Assembly: GCA_030731685.1 (NCBI GenBank)
Contig: JANQTO010000150.1
Coordinates: 1 to 5,677 of the forward strand
Length of the DNA stretch: 5,677 nt
Direction of reading: 5' to 3'
Source: Nonlabens sp.
Lineage (GTDB): Bacteria; Bacteroidota; Bacteroidia; Flavobacteriales; Flavobacteriaceae
Shown: in pieces, positions 1 to 5,241 of the stretch
How the letters are laid out: each line of letters starts with the position of its first letter
How positions within the stretch are numbered: position 1 is the first letter of the stretch
Translations under genes and position numbers: made by a program
The notes under the pieces: model-generated
The model's database searches: none
Told to the model about the DNA's origin: nothing
Seen by the model: the letters and a program-made list of their open reading frames with translations, nothing else

Positions 1-25
1 GACGTTGCACCTTAAAAAATAACCT

Positions 26-382
26 ATGAATAATGCGGAATTAGATTTTTTTATAAAGACTTGGGGCACGGCTTTAAGTGTTGTAATCGTGGGTTGGATA
101 TTAGGAGTATTGCTTGGTAAAAATCCAGCGAGTCGCCACAAATGGTTTGTAATACCAGCGTTGGTGCTTGCAGTCTATTCCATGCTCACTGCTTGGATAT
201 GGTTGTACTATGCCATCATGTTTATATGCCTGCCATTTTTTATAGTTTCTGTAGTGCTAGCATATTTAGGATATCGGGCTTCTGGCACATCAAAACTTCT
301 CAAAACCACATGGTGGTTGCAGGGTGCCGCGCTGTTCATTGCATTTACTTCCTTCGTGCTTTTACTCATATTTGATTCATAG
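26..382 (+). CDS. Small four-helix integral membrane protein, function unknown
   Basis: I do not recognise a family. The 118-residue product is almost entirely hydrophobic, with four likely membrane helices at about residues 15-31, 41-61, 63-82 and 97-116. They are joined by short polar loops: KNPASRHK after helix 1 and RASGTSKLLK before helix 4. The positive loops around residues 32-39 and 84-93 suggest, by the positive-inside rule, that both face the cytoplasm. The interior is rich in Trp and Tyr (W57, W59, Y61, Y62). No catalytic motif is visible. The ATG at 26 is the first start in the frame and follows an A-rich stretch, usual for Bacteroidota. The gene ends 25 bp before the inverted repeat of the next gene, so it may be an unrelated neighbour. 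That it is a real gene is fairly sure; its function is open. Confidence 0.75.
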   Translation: MNNAELDFFIKTWGTALSVVIVGWILGVLLGKNPASRHKWFVIPALVLAVYSMLTAWIWLYYAIMFICLPFFIVSVVLAYLGYRASGTSKLLKTTWWLQGAALFIAFTSFVLLLIFDS

Positions 383-407
383 TAGGATTCGTTTTTTTAT
401 TTAAGGC

Positions 408-445
408 AGTTGCCCTATTGCAGTAACGGTTGGCATGGGGCAACT
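408..445 (+). promoter_or_regulatory. Inverted repeat (hairpin) upstream of the 801-aa gene, copy 1
   Basis: The arms AGTTGCCCTAT (408-418) and ATGGGGCAACT (435-445) pair over 11 bp with one T-G wobble and enclose 16 nt. The right arm ends 21 bp before the ATG at 467, the same spacing as copy 2. The second pair of the stem is G-C here but A-T in copies 2 and 3, a compensatory change. It could be an RNA leader hairpin, a protein-binding operator, or a terminator for the gene ending at 382. The constant distance to the downstream start favours a link to the downstream gene. Confidence 0.65.
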
Positions 446-448
446 TTG
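418..448 (+). promoter_or_regulatory. Possible Bacteroidota promoter inside inverted repeat 1
   Basis: TTG (418-420), 20 bp, then CAACTTTG (441-448) resembles the Bacteroidota primary-sigma pattern of a -33 TTG and a -7 TAnnTTTG, with one mismatch in the -7 box (C for the first T). The start of transcription would fall only some 12 nt before the ATG. The overlap with the inverted repeat would make the repeat a natural operator. This is a weak call based on consensus alone. Confidence 0.3.
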
Positions 449-466
449 GTATATAAATAAGAGATT

Positions 467-2872
467 ATGAAAAATGCAATATGGCTTTTGGTTTGTTTCG
501 CTTTCGCGAAAGCGTACACCGTACAAGCACAAGTATTCATAGATAAAGTAAATGCACCTTTAAATCCCGTGGGACCATATGCACATGAGCTTGCAGCCAT
601 TAATGTAAATGGGTCAGTGTATGCAGTTGAATACGCACGCTATGAAAGAGATGGGAAATTAAAATATGCGGCAAGTAGCTATAGTTTGCAAGAAGCTATA
701 AAAAATAAATGGGCGTATACTGAAATGAAAAATGGTCTCATTACCGTAGAAAAACCATCTTTTTCTGAAAATCCCACGTACTTTGAATACAATGCAAACA
801 AATGTTTAATAGGAGAAAAAAATCAATTCTGGACGTATACCTATACCTATGACTCTAAAAAAAGGCTTATTGAAAAGAAATCCATTAGACTGGACGGGAC
901 TAAACCTAATGAGGCTAGCAGTTATAGCTATAACCAGATTGGAGATGTTTTACACATAGTAACTACCATTAAAGATTCAAAAGAACGCAACAGCATTCTT
1001 AAACAGCAATTTAAAAATGGCTTAGAAATAAGCCGACAGTGGAATGATGAGAAGCTTATAACCAGGTCATATATATTTGATAGTAAAGGAAATTGGATTG
1101 AAGAAAAAACCATAAATCCTGGACATGCTTCAGAGCCAAGAACCCGTGAGCTCGTTTACTACAATGATATAGATGCTATTATACGCAACAAAAAACTAGA
1201 CTGGGAAAAGTATCCAGCAGTAAAGGGTGCAGACATTTTTTTTCCCTTTGTAAAAACAAGCAATCAATATATGACTAAGCATATGAATCCTGGGCGTGCA
1301 ATAGGTAATGGAGCATTGTACTATTTAGATTTAGGTTCTAGGTATTACTACAATGATGGTGCATTTGCATCATACTCAGATAAAGGTACCAAAGGTATGG
1401 CTGTTGAGGTAAGTGCAGGTTCTGAATCATTATTTCAATATAAGGATAATCTTGTTCTTTTGGTAGACGGAAATAAAACTCCAAAGAATCTAAAGCATAT
1501 TAATTTTGGCGATGATTATTACTTGTCTGATACCATAAATGCTATTCATTATCTCGTTAAGAACTATAAAAATTCCAGCAATACGTTTACCCCAGCAAAA
1601 AAGTACGAAGGTGAAATTGCTTTTTATGGAAAGAATAGCGCTAAGTCAACAGTAGTAATTATCAAAAATGGTAAAATTCTAGATTATAGTAAGATAGGTG
1701 CCTTTCAGTACACTCAAAATGATGAACCTGTTGTCATTTATGACGGTAAGCCCATTCTAGTCCTAAAGGGATATCACAATTTACCTGATGACCAACTTCA
1801 TACAGCAAGTCCTTATAAAAATGAAGCACTCAAAAAAGCAAGCGCGCAAGCTGATAAAGGACGTGAGCAATTTAAAGACAACCTACCGCTTTATGTGAAA
1901 CCCATCACAAATGAGGAATTTCTGTTCATACAAAACCAAAAAATAATTACATCAGCTACACTACTAGATACAGATGTAACTAAGGAGGATTTATTTATTT
2001 TTTATGATAAACACTTCTATGTAGTGTATAATTACAAAACTGCACCTCTAGAACAGCCCGTGCTAGCCCAAAAAATAGGGACCTCAGTAGATTTTATAGC
2101 ACACTATAAAGATGGACTTACGGCTTATTATTATTATGAAGGAAAGATTTTGTATCCAGATAAAGACTATATCAGCAAAACAATAGCACCTGATAAACGA
2201 TTGGTTTACTTGCCTAAGTTGGGAAAATCTGTAATTGTAGATAATAAAATTTCTAAAGAGATTAAATATAAAACCTTTACACCTGTAGGTAAAAATGACT
2301 ATTTAAAAATTACTGACACTGGTAGCATTGTTCCCTACACAAATGGGAATTTTATCCCTAATACCGATTATAAATTTTACGTAGATAAAGCTGGTAACGC
2401 TCATATATATGTACATGATAAACCAGTATTTTATCTGGCAAACTATGACAAGTTACCACGACCATCCATTCAGACTTTAGAAAAACACACGGGACAAACC
2501 TATGTTAAAGATGAAACAACTAACAGCTCCACAACAATCAGTAATGCGTCATTATCACAAAATGCCCAAAGACTAATCAGTGCCCAAAAAGATACAGATG
2601 CCAAGAGTAAAACAAAAACCATTCTCAAAGAAATGGACGATGCGCTCATCGCAAAAGGTATGGCAGCAACTTTAAGAGTGGACATGTTTGCCTCTTTATT
2701 TAAGGAAGTATATCCCGTTGATAAAGAAGCTGCTTATCAAATTGCTCTTCATATGCCGCGTTCTATTGATGTAGGCGCATTTCTCGCTTTACTTACCGCA
2801 GAGCAAAAAGCCTTTGTGAAAACGCGTTCCAGACAAACAATCAGTTCCTACAAGGGCGCAACCTCAAATTAA
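467..2872 (+). CDS. Large exported YD-repeat-like protein with unique C-terminal part (FAFAKA paralog 1)
   Basis: This is an exported protein of 801 residues with no family I can name. A signal peptide (residues 1-21) has a hydrophobic run, then K15 from the in-frame palindrome, and a likely cleavage after V-Q-A21. NAPLNP (29-34) is shared with the paralog at 2960. Residues about 120-235 hold YD-like strands (YTYDSKKRLI near 126-135; FDSKGNWIEEK at 204-214; TRELVYY at 226-232) that align with residues about 150-230 of that paralog. The following roughly 450 residues are beta-rich and Tyr/Lys-rich, with recurring short strand-turn units such as VVIIKNGKI, VVIYDGKPILVL and YYYYEGKILYPD. A Ser/Thr-rich linker (about 680-700) leads to a helical end (about 701-790). 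No lipobox is seen: the residue before C10 is Val. No catalytic motif was found. The start is supported by the identical leader and signal peptide of the next paralog. It probably acts in the periplasm or at the cell surface. Confidence 0.85.
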   Translation: MKNAIWLLVCFAFAKAYTVQAQVFIDKVNAPLNPVGPYAHELAAINVNGSVYAVEYARYERDGKLKYAASSYSLQEAIKNKWAYTEMKNGLITVEKPSFSENPTYFEYNANKCLIGEKNQFWTYTYTYDSKKRLIEKKSIRLDGTKPNEASSYSYNQIGDVLHIVTTIKDSKERNSILKQQFKNGLEISRQWNDEKLITRSYIFDSKGNWIEEKTINPGHASEPRTRELVYYNDIDAIIRNKKLDWEKYPAVKGADIFFPFVKTSNQYMTKHMNPGRAIGNGALYYLDLGSRYYYNDGAFASYSDKGTKGMAVEVSAGSESLFQYKDNLVLLVDGNKTPKNLKHINFGDDYYLSDTINAIHYLVKNYKNSSNTFTPAKKYEGEIAFYGKNSAKSTVVIIKNGKILDYSKIGAFQYTQNDEPVVIYDGKPILVLKGYHNLPDDQLHTASPYKNEALKKASAQADKGREQFKDNLPLYVKPITNEEFLFIQNQKIITSATLLDTDVTKEDLFIFYDKHFYVVYNYKTAPLEQPVLAQKIGTSVDFIAHYKDGLTAYYYYEGKILYPDKDYISKTIAPDKRLVYLPKLGKSVIVDNKISKEIKYKTFTPVGKNDYLKITDTGSIVPYTNGNFIPNTDYKFYVDKAGNAHIYVHDKPVFYLANYDKLPRPSIQTLEKHTGQTYVKDETTNSSTTISNASLSQNAQRLISAQKDTDAKSKTKTILKEMDDALIAKGMAATLRVDMFASLFKEVYPVDKEAAYQIALHMPRSIDVGAFLALLTAEQKAFVKTRSRQTISSYKGATSN
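499..514 (+). repeat. 16-bp palindrome coding FAFAKA, copy 1
   Basis: CGCTTTCGCGAAAGCG is a perfect 16-bp palindrome, GC-rich against an AT-rich background. It starts 32 bp after the A of the ATG at 467. With the preceding TT it is read TTC GCT TTC GCG AAA GCG, giving F-A-F-A-K-A at residues 11-16 of the signal peptide. As RNA it could fold into a 6-bp stem with a CGCG loop. Confidence 0.9.
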
Positions 2873-2900
2873 ATCAAGGAGCTCAAGCTATAATTAAGGC

Positions 2901-2938
2901 AATTGCCCTATTGCAGTAATGGTTTGAATGGGGCAATT
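2901..2938 (+). promoter_or_regulatory. Inverted repeat (hairpin) upstream of the 327-aa gene, copy 2
   Basis: Arms AATTGCCCTATT (2901-2912) and AATGGGGCAATT (2927-2938) pair over 12 bp with one T-G wobble and a 14-nt loop. It is followed by TTGG and lies 21 bp before the ATG at 2960. It begins 28 bp after the stop of the upstream gene, so a terminator role is also possible. The left side also carries a 10-bp palindrome of its own, GGCAATTGCC (2898-2907), as in copy 3. Confidence 0.7.
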
Positions 2939-2941
2939 TTG
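2911..2941 (+). promoter_or_regulatory. Possible Bacteroidota promoter inside inverted repeat 2
   Basis: TTG (2911-2913), 20 bp, then CAATTTTG (2934-2941) fits the -33/-7 layout of Bacteroidota promoters with a single mismatch in TAnnTTTG. The same layout occurs in copy 1. Copy 3 keeps CAATTTTG (5217-5224) but has TTT where TTG would be. The predicted leader is very short, so this is a tentative call. Confidence 0.3.
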
Positions 2942-2959
2942 GTATATAAATAAGAGATT

Positions 2960-3943
2960 ATGAAAAATGTTATATGGCTTTTGGTTTGTTTCGCTTTCGC
3001 GAAAGCGTATACCGCACAAGCCCAGTTACACGATTGGAAAAATGCACCGCTTAACCCTATGAGTGAATATGCTCGAAACCACGTGAGCAGCAACGCGGGT
3101 ATTAAAGGGCAAGTCGCAACCGTAAGTAATAACTGGTACGACGATAAGGGGTTTGAGATAAAAGAAAATGTTTTTGAAGACGTAAATGACGCCGCAAAAT
3201 ATCAAGGCGTGTATTATGTTATGGATAATGGGAACATTATACGTAAACAGAGTTACTACCGTGGTAAAGCAACCATTACTTTTTACACCTACGATAAAAA
3301 TGGTAGGGTTTTAACCAGCAAAGAAAATGACAGATCTAGCGTCGTTACTTATGATGCAAAAGGTAGGGTTATAAAACAGGTAGATACCAGTCCTACCTTT
3401 GAATACACCACAAACTACACCTATAAAAATAGTGGTAAAGACTTAATCATCAATGAAAAAATGTACAATAAGGACAAGGTGCTGGTTAATGAGTTTACCT
3501 ATACCTACCGCGATGGGTTGCTTATGAAACGGCAAGAAGGCAAGATTGAAACTAAGGTTTATACCTATGAATATGACAAGCAAGGCTCGTGGATAAAACG
3601 CCTTGCAAATGGGTCAGTAGATACCGTTCGTGTGATTATTTATAAAGACCAAATTCAAAACTTGTCAGATGCAACACTCGTTATCAAACAAGGTAGTTAT
3701 TCACCAGTGGTTGTGGCGATGCTAGGCAACTTAGAAGTGCCGTTTTTAAAAGGTAAGCTAAAACAATTTACTTATTTCTATAATCCTATAGATAAGCAGT
3801 ATTATATGTACGAAACCGATAAAGTTCAAATAACAAAAGAACAAATGGGCAAAACCGTTGAATACACTAAAAGAGAAAAAGGAAACGCTTTTATACGATT
3901 TACAGACGGTAATGCAGGTGTTGTAAATGGCAAGACTATTTAA
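2960..3943 (+). CDS. Exported YD-repeat-like protein (FAFAKA paralog 2)
   Basis: This 327-residue exported protein is a paralog of the product of 467-2872. Its signal peptide (1-21, cleavage likely after A-Q-A21) differs from that one at only two of its 22 residues up to AQ. NAPLNP is at 28-33. YD-like units follow: TFYTYDKNGRVLTS (about 107-120), VVTYDAKGRVIKQ (about 128-140), FTYTYRDGLLMKR (179-191) and YTYEYDKQGSWIKR (201-214), then VRVIIYKDQ (223-231). The last hundred residues are beta-rich with a Tyr-rich stretch (YFYNPIDKQYYMY, 272-284) and end at VNGKTI. It lacks the long extra C-terminal part of paralog 1. YD/Rhs-like repeats are known to form secreted beta structures; the role of this protein is unknown. 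The start is fixed by the conserved leader and signal peptide. Confidence 0.85.
   Translation: MKNVIWLLVCFAFAKAYTAQAQLHDWKNAPLNPMSEYARNHVSSNAGIKGQVATVSNNWYDDKGFEIKENVFEDVNDAAKYQGVYYVMDNGNIIRKQSYYRGKATITFYTYDKNGRVLTSKENDRSSVVTYDAKGRVIKQVDTSPTFEYTTNYTYKNSGKDLIINEKMYNKDKVLVNEFTYTYRDGLLMKRQEGKIETKVYTYEYDKQGSWIKRLANGSVDTVRVIIYKDQIQNLSDATLVIKQGSYSPVVVAMLGNLEVPFLKGKLKQFTYFYNPIDKQYYMYETDKVQITKEQMGKTVEYTKREKGNAFIRFTDGNAGVVNGKTI
2992..3007 (+). repeat. 16-bp palindrome coding FAFAKA, copy 2
   Basis: A perfect CGCTTTCGCGAAAGCG, 32 bp after the first base of the ATG at 2960 and in the same reading phase as copies 1 and 3. It encodes residues 11-16 (FAFAKA) of the signal peptide. Confidence 0.9.
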
Positions 3944-4001
3944 GGATTACAAGCTATTTGTTAAGCCGTGAACTTTTAAAATTCAGTTCAAATTACATTT
4001 T

Positions 4002-4009
4002 TATCTTAG
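4002..4009 (+). promoter_or_regulatory. Possible -7 promoter box before the 298-aa gene
   Basis: TATCTTAG differs from the Bacteroidota -7 consensus TAnnTTTG at one position. It lies only 11 bp before the ATG at 4021, so the transcript would be nearly leaderless. No good -33 TTG is seen at the expected distance. The 77 bp between 3943 and 4021 hold no inverted repeat and no palindrome, unlike the leaders of the FAFAKA genes. Confidence 0.2.
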
Positions 4010-4020
4010 AAACTAACGTC

Positions 4021-4917
4021 ATGAAAACACTATTAACTTTAATGCTATTCAGTTGTCTAACAACCAGCATCGCTCAACAGTCATTAAATCAAAGCGATTA
4101 CCCATATCCTATGGACGCGACTCTGGTAACAGAAACAAAGAAAAACTACTATCCTCATAACAATACCTGGAAAGAATTTGTTTACAAAAAACTAGAATTT
4201 AAAAACGGTAAGCTTATAGCCGACTATACAAACTACGGCGGCTACAGTACAGATACTTACAATCTTAAATATGATGCTAGCGGCAACATTTCTAGCCGCA
4301 TGTACGTGCGCACTGGTACTAAAACCGATGGTAGGTATGACTACACCTACACAACCACGGGAACAAATCCAGTAACCATCATTGAGACTAAAAATAAGGA
4401 TAGAGATTGCGAGCCTAAAATAGTACGCAGCTTCAACCCAGACGGCTCAGTAGACACAGAAGATTATTACAATGAAGACGGTTCACAGCGCCATAAGATT
4501 TTGTATTTTCCTAACATGACTATTTACGAGCGATACAGCGATGGTAAGGTATGGCAAAAGCGCATTAAGTCACATAAAAAAGGACTGCTCGTAGAAGATG
4601 TATTGTATGACAAAGATGATAAGGTATTAAGTACAGAAACCTTCAAGTATAAAAAAGGACTTGTACAGTCAGCGATAAAGACAGATAGTAAAGGCGACGA
4701 GAAAAAAACCACATTCACGCATTATACAAAAGACGGTCTTAAACTAGCCACTATAGAAGTAGGCGAGGGCTATGATAAAAAACCAGAATTCACAGCATAC
4801 TTGTATAGCTACACCTTAAAAGATGGTAAAAGGGCAGAAATTGCTCGTGATGAGGAACAGGCAATTCTGGATAAACTTTTAGCTAAAGCAAAAAAAGAAA
4901 ATGGGATTAAGGAATGA
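4021..4917 (+). CDS. Exported YD/MORN-like repeat protein, no FAFAKA cassette
   Basis: This is a 298-residue exported protein of unknown function. The ATG at 4021 is chosen over the in-frame TTG at 3958 because it puts a normal signal peptide at the N-terminus: MKT, a hydrophobic run, and likely cleavage after S-I-A18. C12 is preceded by LFS, a poor lipobox, so a lipoprotein is less likely. The mature part is charged and Tyr-rich with irregular repeats of about 20 residues: LKYDASGNISSR (82-93), FNPDGSVDTEDYYNEDGS (138-155), YERYSDGKVWQKR (169-181), VLYDKDDKVLSTETFKYKKG (194-213), HYTKDGLKLATIEV (234-247) and YSYTLKDGKRAEIA (262-275). It ends in a charged helix (about 276-298). It resembles its neighbours in style but has a different signal peptide and no hairpin or palindrome. 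The end may be altered by frameshift, since related sequence continues in another frame (4901-5173). Confidence 0.8.
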   Translation: MKTLLTLMLFSCLTTSIAQQSLNQSDYPYPMDATLVTETKKNYYPHNNTWKEFVYKKLEFKNGKLIADYTNYGGYSTDTYNLKYDASGNISSRMYVRTGTKTDGRYDYTYTTTGTNPVTIIETKNKDRDCEPKIVRSFNPDGSVDTEDYYNEDGSQRHKILYFPNMTIYERYSDGKVWQKRIKSHKKGLLVEDVLYDKDDKVLSTETFKYKKGLVQSAIKTDSKGDEKKTTFTHYTKDGLKLATIEVGEGYDKKPEFTAYLYSYTLKDGKRAEIARDEEQAILDKLLAKAKKENGIKE

Positions 4918-5173
4918 CCTAAAGGAACTAAGTGAGAATCCATTTAATCATTTTAAAATGCGCTATGATGGATGGATTGTTGAGAAAAACTATATTGATG
5001 ACAATCATCTAGACTGGACAAATCGTGCATAATTGCTAGGGGCTAACCTTACTAATACATTGCGTTATGTATATACTCGTATCATTTATTACAGCAATGG
5101 AAAAGTAAATGGAACTCAATTCCCAGATAATACGTGGCTGTTATCACTGCCTGATAAACTCAATAAAATCTAA
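4901..5173 (+). pseudogene. Broken 3' remnant of a YD-type paralog
   Basis: One frame stays open here for 90 codons apart from a single internal TAA at 5030-5032, and ends at TAA 5171-5173. Upstream it is open from 4883. Before the internal stop it reads NPFNHFKMRYDGWIVEKNY, and after it YVYTRIIYYSNGKVNG. These match, in order, the end of the YD module in the complete paralogs: FDSKGNWIEEK then TRELVYY at 467-2872, and EYDKQGSWIKR then VRVIIYK at 2960-3943. The YD-GW motif seems two residues short. It overlaps the end of the preceding gene by 17 bp in another frame. It is either the decayed tail of that gene, cut off by a frameshift, or what is left of a separate deleted paralog. The first 43 codons (4901-5032) could still be translated as a short ORF, but I see no sign that they are. 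Confidence 0.6.
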
Positions 5174-5183
5174 TAACTACGGC

Positions 5184-5221
5184 AATTGCCCTATTTCAAA
5201 ACTGTTTGGAATAGGGCAATT
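5184..5221 (+). promoter_or_regulatory. Inverted repeat (long hairpin) upstream of the last gene, copy 3
   Basis: This is the best stem of the three: AATTGCCCTATTTCAAA (5184-5200) pairs with TTTGGAATAGGGCAATT (5205-5221) over 17 bp with one T-G wobble, closing a 4-nt loop (ACTG). It is followed by TTGTTT. The position that is T-G in copies 1 and 2 is T-A here. The strong stem next to a T-rich stretch would also suit an intrinsic terminator, but the arm ends 20 bp before the ATG at 5242, as in the other copies. Confidence 0.75.
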
Positions 5222-5241
5222 TTGTTTCAATAAGTTAGATT

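Larger units (their letters stand above)
401..528 (+). repeat. 5' cassette copy 1: leader plus signal-peptide coding repeat
   Basis: This stretch aligns without gaps (offset 2493) to 2894-3021. Over the slightly longer span 401-532 the match is 121 of 132 positions, and between 445 and 516 only two positions differ. It contains an inverted repeat (408-445), an AT-rich leader, the ATG at 467 and the codons of the signal peptide, including the 16-bp palindrome. Similarity falls away soon after the predicted cleavage site. A third, more diverged copy lies at 5181-5307. Confidence 0.85.
2894..3021 (+). repeat. 5' cassette copy 2: leader plus signal-peptide coding repeat
   Basis: This is the second copy of the cassette at 401-528, at a constant offset of 2493 bp. 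Two changes (at 2970 and 2971) turn residue 4 from Ala to Val. The other changes in the first 20 codons, at 3010 and 3015, give a synonymous Tyr codon and a Val-to-Ala substitution. The hairpin loop and arms carry most of the remaining differences, partly as compensating pairs. Confidence 0.85.

Noticed and set aside
1..15. GAC GTT GCA CCT TAA could be the last codons of an upstream gene.
   Set aside because: Five codons are too few to support a coding call, and nothing in them is recognisable.
390..402. The T-rich stretch after the first gene as an intrinsic terminator.
   Set aside because: No GC-rich stem precedes the T run; the only stem nearby lies after it.
415..600. Reverse-strand frames over the cassettes (415-600 and 2908-3093) give similar 61-residue peptides, which could look like a conserved small gene.
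   Set aside because: Their similarity follows from the duplicated DNA of the cassette. They have no start context, and the forward strand has a clear signal peptide here.
3958..4020. An in-frame TTG at 3958 would lengthen the 298-aa protein by 21 residues.
   Set aside because: The ATG at 4021 begins a proper signal peptide; the extension would bury it and lies in intergenic-like AT-rich sequence.
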